Shown here piece by piece: positions 1 to 12,946 of a stretch of 64,000 nt of DNA. Source of the DNA: Bugulina stolonifera. Taxonomy: Eukaryota > Bryozoa > Gymnolaemata > Cheilostomatida > Bugulidae. The stretch covers positions 2,728,001 through 2,792,000 of the forward strand of contig OW285191.1 in NCBI GenBank assembly GCA_935421135.1. The letters are read 5' to 3'. The first letter of the stretch is position 1. Each line of letters starts with the position of its first letter. The position numbers and the translations under genes are program-made. The notes under the pieces are model-generated. The model did no database searches, had not been told where the DNA came from, and saw nothing but the letters and a program-made list of their open reading frames with translations.

Positions 1-105
1 TATTATATCTGTTTTAAAACTCTTCCCATGTAGAATGTCTGCGTATCTTTTTGTTTTACTATAAAACTTATATTAATAATTTGGGGAAAGGGGCTAGTAT
101 ACATG

Positions 106-176
106 TATTTATGTACATGTACATGTACATGTACATGTACATGTACATGTACATGTACATGTACATGTACATGTAC
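106..176. repeat. ACATGT hexamer microsatellite
   Basis: About eleven tandem copies of tacatg, a self-complementary hexamer. Shorter runs of the same unit recur across the whole window. It lies just beyond the last visible exon of the minus-strand IgGFc-like gene, probably in its next intron. Confidence 0.9.
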
Positions 177-307
177 AATGTAGGTAAGAAGGAATATGTA
201 GATATTTTCTCTGTATAGCATTAATATTTGGAGTTGAGAGAGTACAAACTGTTAATTCTAGCCATACTTGCTGTATATAACAGGAGTTAAGCAGTTCTAA
301 TTCTCAC

Positions 308-3300
308 CATCACTGGATACAACAACAACTGTCAGTACAGGGTGAGTACATTTCAGTACATCTGGCTCATTCAGTGTGAAGTCTTGATCTGCACCGATAA
401 CTTGTTTACTAACTACTAGTTTACACTCCAAGTTAGCTCTATTGTTTTCTTCTGCTATAGAAATAGAAGATTATGGCTATTACTATAATGTAGAGCTACA
501 TGTCAATACAAGTTTAGCGAATGTGACACAACACATGGAGCCGAAGAAAGGCGCAAGCTTTCTTATGTCTTGATTGCTGCATGAGACACACGTGCTTCCT
601 AAGACATGAGGTTGCAACTACTTCCTCCACTACCACTTATAAAGTAAGTGCACTTATCTCTTTATAACTGACTCACATAACCCACCTAACTATACAATTA
701 CTATGAGACATTTCAGTGTAATTACTTTTTATGAATGGTTGGTCAAATCTCTCTGTTATAAGATACACGTGGACCTGCATGTGTGTATATGTGTATATAT
801 ATACTTATTGGAGTTAGTTCCCCATTGCTCAGTTTAGTACAATAAGTTCTACACAGAGACCAGTTAAATTAGCTAAGCTCATGGGCTCACACTAGTAGCA
901 TAAGCCTTCCTTCATGCAGACATTCCTTTCTCCATGTCAACCACACAAAGTGTACTACTAGATAGTAAGTATAAATACTATGATAGCCTGTGCTACACAC
1001 CTGCTAGTCTGTATGTTGCGGGAGTATCCAATACAAACTCAACTCCCCACGTGTTCACTGGAGGAATATTCACCAACTCTGAGCTACTGGCCCCATTCAG
1101 GACTATCACAGGTTTATTTGACGTTATCTAAAGCAGGAATAGAATCTGTATACGACTGTAGCAATCACATGACTTAACTCTCTACCTCGAGTCACATGAC
1201 TTAACATTCAAACTCAAGACACATAAATTAACTCGCTATCTCAAGTCACATGACTTAATTCTCTAAGGTATTCGAAACGTCCTGTTTCCAACTGACGATG
1301 TTGAAATATTCATTTACCAATTAAACAAAATATTGTAATGGAACGGCCAGCCAACCCCACCACCAAGCCGACGTATGCAGAAGTCATAAAGCAGGCCCTG
1401 ATACCTAAACGGGTGCTGTCTCTCCTAGATGGCTCTAAGAAGACTCTAGTGGCTAGCCTTCCCTGGCTGGCCAAACAGTGACACTTATCTATGTTAACCA
1501 TTCATGCATATTGTCTTACCTTGTACAATTATTATACATGCATGCCTATACTATGTCTTAATCAACTACTTTCGTGTGCTCTATTATTGTTATCCACCAA
1601 TCAGGTTTATTGCAATTACACTTTGGTTTTTCCCACATATTGTTAGCAATTATCTTCTCTTATCTGATTGTATTAAACAGAGTCTTTTACCATGTACTTT
1701 TTAAGGCCGATATCTTGGAATAGGCTCATACTTATATACTTTCCATCTCGGACTATTGTAAGCACTTTTTGTGTCAAGGTCGACCCCTTTTGTGGCCGAC
1801 GTCGGGCGGAACCATCCATGTTGTTGCATCAGTTCCGAACCCGGTACCTTATCGGCCTCCTTTTGCCGGAAGTAGATTTAGTATATAAGGCAGCACGTTT
1901 TCTGTAAGAAATCAGTTGTTGATTGCGCTCTAATAAAGCAACATCTCCTAACTCAAGCCAATAGAGGCTTACTCTTGTAGGCGGGTAACTCCACCGGCGG
2001 ATCCATAGATCCATACGGCTCGAGTTCATCCCCAACCTCGTTTAAGCATATCTCTACACCACTTCTACGACTTAGGTCGATCTCGGATTCTATATGAATC
2101 TAGCGTCGGGCTTAAGATCCTAGAATACCAGATCTTTCATTGCACTCCTCTGGAGTATAAAGTCTACAAGACCTACGTCGGTCCTGAGCTCTTCAATGAG
2201 TCTTAGCATCGGCCTACGTCAGATACATAATAACAAAAGCACTTAATAACTGTTCACTCTTTTATGTAATGTGTGGAGGGTCACTTGGTCGTCCTATACC
2301 AACTTCCAAGCCCTTCTCATGCTCGTGCCTCGGCACCAACATGTAAACCTACACTGAAAACATTACAATATTTAGATTTGATTGAAATACTCAATGACAC
2401 CTTCATCCCTACCCCCCCCCTACCCCCCCCCCCCTCCTTTGTACTAATGTAATAAAACAGTTTGCTTGAAACTCATTTTTACACTTCATGGAGATCTGAT
2501 GCTTATAAAGCGTTGGATTCCTCTAGGCCAGGCCGGTTCTCAACAGTGGGGCCACAGCAAACATTCAGGGGGGGGGGGGGGGGGGGCATCACCCACCAAG
2601 CATGGTAACATAATTGATGCATAAATAATACTATTCATATATACAGTGTATAAATATATATGTATATTGAATAGCCAGGGATCTGCATATGAAAGGCATA
2701 GCATACGGTCCATACTGGTAAATTAGCTGTCCGATACAAGCTATCGGATAAGCCATAGCAGTTTTTGATTTTCTAGTCTGACTTTCTTGGGCCATAGGCA
2801 TTCTGGGCTGAGCAAAGTGGGCCATGGCATGAAGAAGGTTGAGAACCCCTGCTCTAGGCCATTTATTAAATGAAGGAACTCAGTCTAATTGTTGTTGTGT
2901 TTTAAAGAATTGCTAAACCTACCTTAACTGGGTACGCCTGTGTCTCGACCAATGGTTGGTGTCGTTGTATTGATCTTTGGATTGGCTGAGAGCCATCTTT
3001 GGTAATCAAGGTCACTGAGGTGTCATCAGCCACTGGGACAATCACTGTAACATCATTGACTGTGTATCTACACTGACATACATGTACATAATTATATACA
3101 CTGACATACATGTACATGCATGCTTACATACATATACACTGACATACATGTACACTGACATGCATGTACATGTACATCAAATCTGTTAGCACTACATGCA
3201 GCAACATGTGTATCATATAGGCTCATTCTCTAGCTACAGTATAATGTTTTACTAGCCTGTTCCACATTGTGTGTATGTACATGTATATACATGTACACAG

Positions 3301-6300
3301 TACACAGACTAGAAACATTATATTATACATTAGTGTTTACTTGTACATGTACATGTACATCGCATACAATCGATACAATGTGCTACCACATTACACCATA
3401 TGCGGGTATACAGGTATATAAAATGTAAGTGTATATAATATATACTATACACTATATGTACTGCATCAAACTATTTGTATACTATACACATGTACATGTA
3501 TAGTATATACGAATTAATGTACTACAGCTGCATTACCAATATGTGATGCCACTGTTACGTATTGTTCCCCAAGAACATCAACAGGAAGTAGAAGAGATCT
3601 TGACACACCGACTCTGAAAGGATGCAGAACAGAAGAGTAACACTAGAAGGATACAGTGCTGTCAGTATACAGTACTGTCAGTACACAGTATACAGTGCTG
3701 TCAGTACACAGTATACAGTGCTGTCAGTACACAGTACACAGTACACAGTGCTGTCAGTACACAGTGTACAGTGCTGTCAGTACACAGTGTACAGTGCTGT
3801 CAGTACACAGTATACAGTGCTGTCAGTACACAGTACACAGTGCTGTCAGTACACAGTATACAGTGCTGTCAGTACACAGTGTACAGTGCTGTCAGTACAC
3901 AGTGTACAGTGCTGTCAGTACACAGTGTACAGTGCTGTCAGTACACAGTGTACAGTGCTGTCAGTACACAGTGTACAGTGCTGTCAGTACACAGCAATTT
4001 TGTGTTTAAATAGATCAGCTTGTCTTGGGAGCCTAACTATGTATTACCAAAATGATATAGCAGGAGTTGTCCTTCCTACAGTGCTACGTTAGTCAATTAT
4101 CTCTATTATATACATATAACTAAGTGTGGTGATCAACAGCTGATACAACTCAGAATGAAATTAAGTTTCCAACAATGAAAAAAGTTTCCCTGCGCCAATA
4201 TCGTATTTAAGTTATGACAACTTCAAATCGGTGATATACAACATGTACATGTATCTAACTGGGACGAGTATAATATTAGTGAATGCAATGAGGAGAGTAG
4301 CTGATTAGAGTCAGCACACTACGTGAGTATTTATAGAATGATAACAGCAGACCCACAGTCTATACAAATGGAAATGGTAACTGTTATACTATTGTATGTT
4401 ATCATAAAATCTCACTGTAGTTGAGCAATAGCATCAGTTCCACAGTTAACTTCTACATAGTCTTCTATCTCCACAGCACGAGGGCGTCCTGTCAACTGTA
4501 AAGTCAGGTACATGTAGTTATTATTTATTCACTGGAGATGGTTAGCGATTAGTTAATATAGACCTCTCATACAATAATGTATTAAATGTTGGATTGTTAT
4601 CGCACCCTTCCTGCAGTTACGAGTAAACCCTACAATTTAATTGTGCTATAAAATAATACATGTATTATGTAATCATATCATTTAGATAAAAAATAGAGAA
4701 ACTGAACTGGAGATTGCACAGTAAATACACAAACATCACGATATATAAGATTGATATGTATGGCATGTAGATGCAGTCTGTACTATGTTACCATACTCAC
4801 ACTGAAGGTGATGTTCTGTTTGGAAGACACAATGTTACACTTTCCAAGCGCTAGACCAGCATTCTCTATACTCAGCTGTCCCCTGATTCCCCCAGGCAGT
4901 GCTATAACAAACCTCCTGGCAATAACAGTATAGACTGTGTATTAGCTAGAGCCTACCATAATATGTCTGTATGTCTGTACATGTATGTCTCAGCATTCCT
5001 TTACAATGGGCACTCATAAACTAATGATTATAACACTAAGTTGTCTTCTCTTGATTGCTCTTAGAGAGAAGATAACTTCTTGCTATAAAATTGGGTTGTG
5101 GGTGCTGGTGGGTGTGTGAACCATACACGTGTGTTATTAGCAATAGATGGAGACAGTGTGCAGTGGTATATATGACCATAGCACATGTTCAATGTATGCA
5201 GATAGCTATATAAGTAGTACAACTTCTAACACTGACACAGCTACCAGGACATTACTGGACTGTCAACGTGACTATTACAGGATTGAGTGATACACATGTA
5301 CCTGTACATGTACAGTAGATGCAGATGTAGCAGACATAGGCTTAATTATGACTGATTGACTTCCGCTAGAAGCTACGAGTTTGCCCATTGGTTTGTTCAG
5401 CTCTAACAACAGGTTTGACGATTATGCATTGCATTTTTGAGAATTTCCACCTGGTTTGGAGGTGAATAATTAGGAAGCAGCTGTGGCCTAGCACTTAGGG
5501 CTCTGGATGCCCATGTGAGAGTCCCAAGTTCAATTTCTGTAAAGGTCATTGGTGAAGAGTACCTTCTCACCCCAAACCAGAAAAAATGCAGATCTCTTTA
5601 GGCTATTGCCTTCTTACCTGGGATCAATAGTGGGAAGTAAAGCCGGTAAGTGGATGAGCTGGAAGTGAATAATTGTACCTTTTGTAGCCACTGGTGACCA
5701 GTAGTTAGCGACTTGTGACCAGCAGTTAGCCACTGGTGACCAGTAGCTAGCCAGTGTAATTGGAGACTTATGTAAACTAGTGGTAATTTGAGTGCAAGCT
5801 TTTACGATGCAGATTTTAGCATTTCCTTCACTAAGTAAGATTTCCATGTTTGCCGCCTTCCGGTCATTAGTAATAGGAGCCATAGTGCCGATTCCTGTTA
5901 TTCTACCGTCTTTTATGCACATGTTCTCACCATGTTGCTGCGCAATACTAGTATGCCATGTAATGTAATTCATTATGTAATTCAAACTGGTTGGTAGTTT
6001 TAAGCGTTGACTCGGGTACATGAGACACTATCTCTTCCCTTTTGGCTAAGGCATAACATTGTGACAAGCTGTCCTATTCAAAGTGACCATGCAATTGGCT
6101 GTGTATTCATATGTACATGCAAGTACATGACTGCATACTATAATTCTGCACATGTAAGTACATGACTGCATACTATAATTATGCACATGTAAGTACATGA
6201 CTGTATATTATTATAATTATGTACATATAATATACATGTATGTCATCAACTCATTATAAATTATAAGCAACACAATTATCATTTATCATTGTGTTGTATT

Positions 6301-6858
6301 GTTTGTTGGTAACTGACTGTAGTAGTTATAAATACAGTGTAGAAGTGGCTTGACATTAAGGTTGCGCATGTGGGAGCCCTTGGGCTCATGTTATCACTCC
6401 AGTAGGAAACTGAAGCTACATGTAACTTATGCAACATTCCGGCAACATTATAAGGTGAAATTCTTTTCAACATCTTTTACTAAGTGATTACCCATTTTTG
6501 CCCCATCAATGAGTGTACTACATGTACTGTATATGACTGTATGTAAGACTGTATAAACTTGTAACTCACATGAAAGCTCTGATGGAGTATATTCAGTAAT
6601 AATGCAAAAATTAATCCCTAGCTTGTGTAAACAGAATTGTACTACACGTACATGTACATAGTATGTGTTACACAGCTGTGTCCAACACTGTATATGTACA
6701 TAGTATGTGTTACACAACTGTGTCCAATACTGTATATTCTAATGGTATCCATTTAGTACTCACCTGCCAGATGTGTCAGTTCCTTCTAAGCCAAAAGACC
6801 TGCTAAAGGTGACAGCCTGCAACAGGAGAACACATAGAGCACTAACAAGCACCTGCAT
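308..6858 (-). CDS. IgGFc-binding-like secreted protein, 5' part (7 exons; 3' end beyond window)
   Basis: Seven minus-strand exons, in transcript order: 6858-6764, 4915-4801, 4495-4416, 3613-3537, 3059-2923, 1127-1001 and 454-308. They join in frame with GT-AG sites and encode 259 residues before leaving the window. The start is ATG 6858-6856, followed by a clear signal peptide (MQVLVSALCVLLLQAV). The mature part has the marks of the IgGFc-binding protein N-terminal domain: RRFVIALPGG near the start, a segment LLLPVDVLGEQY that matches the family's 'LPVDALGTEY' stretch, then ITSNKPVIVLNG, NIPPVNTWGVEFVL, and a final cysteine-containing stretch ending TVVVVSSDG. Known members are secreted or extracellular matrix and mucus proteins, often fused to VWD, EGF or other domains. 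The later domains would lie left of position 1. The introns hold a SINE (intron 1), a 23/24-bp minisatellite (intron 3) and an LTR-like element (intron 5). Domain identity was judged by eye. Confidence 0.8.
1430..2367 (+). mobile_element. LTR-like element, copy 1 (apparently solo)
   Basis: This matches, with divergence, the element at 16,933-17,995. Shared landmarks are a TATA box (tatataag, 1882-1889), an AATAAA 50 bp further on (1932-1937), the phrase acatctcctaactcaa just after it, and an end in aaaacattaca. TATA and AATAAA fit an LTR promoter and poly(A) signal, but no internal retrotransposon genes are visible, so a solo LTR is the simplest reading. The 5' boundary is unclear. A 48-codon ORF (1339-1482) lies at or just before it and may be element-derived. 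It sits in intron 5 of the IgGFc-like gene, antisense to it. Confidence 0.55.
2409..2586. repeat. poly-C and poly-G tracts
   Basis: Two C runs at about 2410-2435 and a G run at about 2569-2586 flank roughly 130 bp. They are complementary and could form a hairpin. They follow directly on the LTR-like element. Confidence 0.8.
3650..3998. repeat. 23/24-bp minisatellite in intron 3 of the IgGFc-like gene
   Basis: About 15 head-to-tail copies of a unit built on cagtgctgtcagtacacag, with tata/tgta/taca variants at one position. Array variants alternate, which suggests expansion of two unit types. It keeps reading frames open by chance and is not coding. Its 3' end on the minus strand is close to the exon 3613-3537 side of the intron. 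Confidence 0.9.
5472..5650 (+). mobile_element. tRNA-derived SINE, diverged, in intron 1
   Basis: It begins with a tRNA-like part: an A-box-like tggcctagcacttaggg, then a B-box-like agttcaatttc about 50 bp later. The body ends in acctgggatcaatagtgggaagtaaag. The same design and a similar tail (ttacttatgggaagtaaa) occur at 21,893-22,110, so these are probably two members of one SINE family. This copy has lost several box bases. Confidence 0.5.
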
Positions 6859-8489
6859 GCTGGCTTCTACTCTTCAATATAGACACAGATACAGTATCTT
6901 TACAACTGAAGCCTACACATTCCCTATCCTACGACTATGTGTTATATAGTATATCATGTGTACAGTGTATTAACAAATACACACTTGCTATTAAATTAGT
7001 TTACTCTAGTAGGTACATTTTCCTGCAATATTACAATATTAGCAGTTAATAATTAACATCCAAGTATATATTATTATTATTACACTCCTATAATATAATA
7101 CAGACTGGTATTAATATACTATATATACTAAATAAAACACTGTGTATACACTTAGATGTGCACGAATGTGCATAATACATTGTACATTGTACACTTGTAC
7201 ATTGTACATTTGTACATGTACATGACAGGCAATCATATACATGTACAATTCACATACATACATATAGTACAGCCTATAATAGGTACATGTGTATGAATAA
7301 TAATATACTCTAACGGCATACACATATGCATTGTACCATGTAGAGTTTGGTATAGCCTGTGTACCTAAGCATCCCCATGCTCTATCTACACAGCATTTAG
7401 CTACATGCATATCATTCTAATATAACACATGTACATGTAACTATAGACATGTATTATAGAGTATAACATGATAGTATGCCTTAGTTCGCCACCTACATAA
7501 CCTTAGGTCAACTGTGATGATATCCCTTTAGCATGCTAATTGCTAACTATTATTTTATTTATACACACATTCATTAGCTTATCCATAAATTTATATTGCA
7601 TCAATAACAATAGCTTACATTATACTTCGTATATGTACAATACAATGTACAATTATATATGTTATATATTTATAAATATACGAGGTGATAAGATACATGC
7701 ATAGCCCATTAAACAAGGTAATATATTTTAATATTCAAGCACTCATAAATGTTTACTGCACTGAATGTCAAGTTGGCTTTGTTATTACGTACTTACATTT
7801 CATAGCCTATTATTATTGGATGTGTGTAGATATAGGTAACGCAACATAATTACTGCATCATCAGTTTGCAATTACTCCAAAATCTTTTCAACACACTTCG
7901 GAGTTGTCTGCTCATACATGGTCTACAATAGGTTGAGAAGACAACCCCTTCAAATATGTCATCATAAAGTAAACAAGATGGCTGTTCAGCCTAGGCCAAA
8001 AGGGCTATTGGCCTGGGGGCTTCGCTTGGTCGGACGAAACCATCCCTAGTTCAACGGCACACCTGACTTCTTCACACCAAAGGCCGGTGTACTCGCGACT
8101 CTGTGACGGAAGTTGGCCAGAAATATTTTAGCAAGTTGGTCTGTGCCTGAAATTTAGGTCGTGAAGACACCGTGTGTTTCCGTCTGCATGTGAGTATCAC
8201 ACATTATTGTTATTACTATGCTTGTGTTAGAGTGAGTGCACATGTACTCAATGCTATCAAGTCGACTATGCAAGTATGCAGTGAATTGTATGGTTATAGT
8301 CTGTATACAAAGCTAAGCCTAAATTGATTATTGTTGGATATCTATGATAGTGTATAATATAAATATATGTATTTTGGTATGGTCTGGTTACTTTTACCTC
8401 CACAGTATTTCAGTAGTTACATAATATAGACTAGAGGGGCACCATGTGTCTACTAACCACTAACTGCACTACACTATGGAAGTATAAAA
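6859..8489. other. intergenic stretch upstream of the IgGFc-like gene
   Basis: This holds the 5' flank of the minus-strand IgGFc-like gene. It is AT-rich with scattered TACATG runs around 7180-7300. I see no exon with convincing splice sites, apart from a degraded small transposon at 7930-8180. Confidence 0.6.
7930..8180. mobile_element. degraded MITE, relative of 56,239-56,469
   Basis: It aligns in reverse orientation with the element at 56,239-56,469. Shared blocks are aagatggc, aaagggctatt, gtgacggaagttg, and tgaaatttaggt at the right end. Its terminal repeats (gaagacaaccccttc near 7936 and gaagacacc near 8170) are decayed versions of the intact ones. No coding capacity is seen. Confidence 0.55.
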
Positions 8490-8499
8490 AGTACTATGG

Positions 8500-8625
8500 C
8501 TTACATGTATAAGAAGTGTTCATATAGGGTCTAATAGTCCATTCAGTTCTTGCTGTACTCAACTGGTCTATTGTGCCAGATACAACCTTGTATGGCTTCA
8601 TTTCAAACCTGGGGCCAACCTGGAT
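8500..8625 (-). pseudogene. orphan IMP4-like last exon (U3 snoRNP protein fragment)
   Basis: Reading the minus strand from a good acceptor (ttcttttatccag, exon from about 8625), 42 codons translate to a segment with VGPRFEMKPYK, SGTIDQ and TEWTIRPYMNTS, then a stop. These match the conserved C-terminus of IMP4, the Brix-domain protein of the U3 snoRNP that acts in 18S rRNA processing (family pattern GPRFE-K-Y...LGT-.Q...EW..RPYMNT). Two usually conserved residues look mutated (Leu to Pro after the first Lys, Leu to Ser before GT). The basic C-terminal tail is replaced by YTCKP and a stop. No other IMP4 exon is recognisable upstream on this strand in the window, so I read it as a duplicated, decaying exon. 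Confidence 0.55.
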
Positions 8626-8639
8626 AAAAGAACAGTGTA

Positions 8640-10110
8640 GGCACATACAGTGTGATCAAGAAATATATTGTATGTACAGTAAGTGTATACCAATGTAAAC
8701 TATATTCACGAGTACATACAGTGTAGGCAGATAAAAGGGTGAGTACAACTTTGGTCACTCTTTCTAAACTTTTTAGAAGAATATGAAATCATTTATTTAG
8801 ACACACCACACCAAGTTGAGAAGTCACTTACGACTGATCAGGTGCTTTTTAGAACATTTTGAGTGTGAATTGTTAACATTTTCAACTGGACAAACACGGG
8901 GTGGACAACACACGGGTGGACAACACACGGGTGAACAACGCACGGGGTGGACACAAACTTCTGACTAAGTATGCATATTGTTAGTCAGTTCTTGGAATTA
9001 ATTCCTCTACAGACCAATGTTGTATATATAGCCCAGGTTAGGCACTAGACCTCTACTACTGCATGTAACTTCATCGGTACAATGGTGATAGAAAACATGA
9101 AAAAGATGACAATTTTTTTCAAATAATGTGTGACATTAGTAGTTGCAGTAATAGTTGAGAAAATTCTACTTCAACCTGATAAGAAATATTTGTTACCCTT
9201 TGACTGACATGGCAGGTAATCTCCTTGAAAACCCATCTATAACATAAGCTTATCATATGCTAGCTTTAAGACAAAGAACGAAACAAAATTCAGGCTGAAT
9301 GTGCACTGATTAATGATAGGAGGTGATGAATGATAGGAGGTGTTTAGCTGAATAAGTGCACAGTACCGTATTTATCCAAAATGATGATCAGAAAGGAATA
9401 CTGTTGAAGAATTGTCTGAACAGTGATAACAAGTCCGAGAATAAGCAGGGCATTACGACTTGTATAATAATACAATGGCAGCAAACATCAACATGGGCAG
9501 AGCGAGTGTAATTTCTACAAGTGTGAATCTGTTGGAGTTGCAGTATGTGTGAAGGTATACTATTTTATGAATACAATGTGAACAATGTTACCAGCCTACT
9601 CTATGGTAAAAGCACAATCTAATAGCTTTGTATACATGTTAAACACATATTAGTGATTCTTAGCAAATAAAAGTTTGTTGAAATTAGAAGTTGTCTTACT
9701 AGTTTTTTCTGATGGCCATTACAGGGGTAACCTTTGTGAAGTTATCTTCTCATTTTATTAAATCCTAGAGTTTTCCATTGAAACTTTAGGTGCTTTTATT
9801 AGGTAACTTTGATGATGCCGTGTACATGTACATGTTTTGGAACAGTGCAATGGAAAAGGTTATTTATCTCACATGCACATTTTACATGTCGTTTGTAGAG
9901 AATCTTATGCTCTATCAGCATGTTTGACTTAGACGAGATTGGAGCACCTTATGTAACTACCTGCACGCTGACAATCTCTCTAAACATTGCAATGTTAGTT
10001 ATGGACAGACCTAGATATATATGTATGTGCATACAGCAGCTACAATGTAGTTACCAACAATGTACCTACATGAATGATATGAAATCTTTCTCATAGAGAA
10101 AGTCATGACT
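8640..10110. other. spacer without recognisable features
   Basis: AT-rich sequence with a short direct repeat (gtggacaacacacgg units around 8895-8950). I find no exon, RNA gene or transposon end that I can support. Confidence 0.5.
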
Positions 10111-10338
10111 CTTCTACTTATCTAATATATGGCATATATAGATAGACTAGCTGGCATACATTGTATTAATATTGGCAATATGTTCGAGACTGGCCATATA
10201 ACAGTTATACAGTGTTACATAGCATAGAAACAGCACATGGTACAGTACAGAGTATCTACTGGCCAGTCCTGCAATTTAACTCTACATATAGGCTACACAT
10301 TGTAGTAATTGACTAATTATTGTACTGTGTGCACTGTA

Positions 10339-10428
10339 TTCACTACTTACACCACACTTACACCACACTTACACCACACTTACACCACACTTACACCACA
10401 CTTACACCACACTTACACCACACTTACA
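10339..10428. repeat. 11-bp tandem repeat (ttacaccacac)
   Basis: Eight to nine perfect copies inside the hAT-like element. The paralogous element at about 29,985 has only about two degenerate units, so the expansion happened after the element copied itself. Confidence 0.9.
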
Positions 10429-10665
10429 CTGTATGTACTTGTGACTATGCACTGTGTAGTCTCAGGTACACACAACCTAGATGTTACCTGTAGCGTGTGT
10501 CCCCATGGCTAACCTTGATCACTATTAAACCTACTATTAGCACTGATGAATAATAAATAGGTAGACAATTGAGACAGTTTTTCCATGTTGGCTATACACA
10601 TTTTTAGGCTGCAAAGTTTTTCATCCACTGCGTTGATTCGGCAAAACCCAAGTAAAAGTCACAAG

Positions 10666-12455
10666 CATAGATATAATATAAACACTAGATAGGACACCCT
10701 GTGTTAATGCTCCAATGCTCTTTGTCCTACTAAATTATGGAAAATCCCCACGACGTAACGTAATCTCACCATGATACTTGTAGCCTGCAATCATGATTCA
10801 CACTATATATTATAATGGTGTACTGCAGCATAGACTAGCACCACTTTGGTTTAAATCAAACCCTGCTGCCACAATATCTGTATCCTGGCAAATTGATGTC
10901 TGCATAGCACATTAGCACATAACAAGCTATCAAATGGTAGTAAACACTACCTATTTACCCTGTCTAAAAGGGCTAAAAAGTGCTAATGTAAACCTACTAC
11001 ATGCATGTTTCGATAGAGTACTGCACAGTAATTAGGCTGCTTTAATTATAAAACTGTTTCCAAAGTCCTTGTGTTTTGACATACATGTATTAATGTTCTG
11101 CAAATTTATTACCATGAAAAAATCTGTCAAGTGAGGCTAATGTTCATTGCCACCTTCCCAAAAGTAATTAATTTGTTCACATATTTGAAATTATATTTGT
11201 CCTAAGTATAAAAATTGGAGCTGCATGCTGTTTTGCCAATAGCTAAACATGTGCTGACCATGTTACAGTATATCTACAAATGTAAGTGCCACAGATAATT
11301 GCAAAACAATGTTTATGTTCTCCAGCAATGTAATTATTAGTTTCTCCAACAATTTGATTATAAAAATAATGTTAATGTGGCAGCATAGGAGAGTGTTCTG
11401 ATAACAGTTTTCTTATATGTTAGCTTACACATTCCTTCAGCTTGCAATATCTGTCTGATAGATTTCTCAGCAACCTGGCACAGTTCAAAATCTAGCAAAT
11501 CCTACATAGTCTCCCAAGACCTAACAAACTTTCTAATAGGTAGAACATATTATAGACTATATGTCATGTATGTGTAAAAGCTAAATGCAAAGTGAAACAT
11601 CACTGGAGTATAGAGTATCTACACACTGTAAGGCTGCCTGCTGTGAGCATGGACAGTATTATTATTTTTATATCCATGGGCTTATATGACATGTTCAAAC
11701 CATGCCACAATATTTTATTATAATGCAGTGTCAATAAACTAAGCTATGTTACTCACACTGCATGCACAGCATTATTATTGCTTTTAAAAATATCATAATA
11801 CTTTTATCCTCACTTGATAGGTCTGTAATTATCGGTGTGGCACTTAGATATACTTTAACATGGTCAGCACATGTTTAACTATTGGCAAAACAGCATGCAG
11901 CTCCAATTTTTATACTTAGGACAAATATAATTTCAAATATGTGAACAAATTAATTACTTTTGGGAAGGTGGCAATGAACATTAGCCTCACTTGACAGATT
12001 TTTTCATGGTAATAAATTTGCCGAACTTTAATACATGTATGTCAAAACACAAGGACTTTGGAAACAGTTTTATAATTAAAGCAGCCTAATTACTGTGCAG
12101 TACTCTATCGAAACATGCATGTAGTAGGTTTACATTAGCACTTTTTAGCCCTTTAAGACAGGGTAAATAGGTAGTGTTTACTACCATTTGATAGCTTGTT
12201 ATGTGCTAATGTGCTATGCAGACATCAATTTGCCAGGATACAGATATTGTGGCAGCAGGGTTTGATTTAAACCAAAGTGGTGCTAGTTTATGCTGCAGTA
12301 CACCATTATAATATATAGTGTGAATCATGATTGCAGGCTACAAGTATCATGGTGAGATTACGTTACGTCGTGGGGATTTTCCATAATTTAGTAGGACAAA
12401 GAGCATTGGAGCATTAACACAGGGTGTCCTATCTAGTGTTTATATTATATCTATG
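10666..12455. mobile_element. 1.8 kb fold-back DNA element with about 600-bp inverted arms
   Basis: The arms at about 10,666-11,275 and 11,850-12,455 are nearly identical inverted copies. The ends are catagatataat and its complement. An 8-bp target-site duplication, gtcacaag, flanks it (10,658-10,665 and 12,456-12,463). The insertion interrupts a hAT-like element whose uninterrupted sequence is seen at about 30,195-30,215, which gives an empty site. There is no transposase ORF, so it is non-autonomous. The same terminal hexamer and TSD length occur in the element at 15,476-16,903. Confidence 0.85.
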
Positions 12456-12946
12456 GTCACAAGCCATTCATGTGTCCAAGTCCAGTCACATTGGTATACA
12501 AATCAAAGTCAAGTCAAGTCAACATGTTGGCAATTCCAAGTCAAGTCAACTTGACTTGACTTGGCAAGCTAAGTCAAATCTATGGCTTGGACCCAGCTCT
12601 GTAGGGTAGGGGTAGGCGGTTTTGTTACACTCCTCTACTACCATTACTATTATGAAATGAATACTACTACTAAGGCTACTACTTGTATAATGCTCCAGAG
12701 AAGATGCCCGCTATCAGTGTTGGGTTGACAACTGCCACTTCACAACTGGATTTGTGTTGTACACCAACATTTCAGCTGGTTTTACCAATCCTGTCCATTC
12801 TGCAGTACTAGATGTCTGCATGTGTCTGTAGGCCTATACATTTATTCTACTAATTGTAAAACACCTTATTATGCATTGACCACTGCTAATGTGGAAAGGA
12901 CTCTGTTTGAGGCTAAAACATAATTATTTCTGGCTTATCTACAGGC

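Larger units (their letters stand above)
10115..12601 (+). mobile_element. hAT-like non-autonomous element, copy 1 (5'-truncated, split by fold-back element)
   Basis: The right end reads gacttggacccagctctg (ends 12,601), the same terminal sequence as copies at 22,839-23,720 and 29,421-30,334. Homology runs left to about 10,115, where the copy is truncated. Bases 10,666-12,455 are a later insertion. The subterminal part is packed with caagt/gtcaagtc direct repeats. Internal ttacaccacac units are expanded here but not in the other copies. Confidence 0.75.

Noticed and set aside
3622..4092. 156-residue repetitive ORF
   Set aside because: All three plus frames are open across the 23/24-bp minisatellite, so the frame has no meaning.
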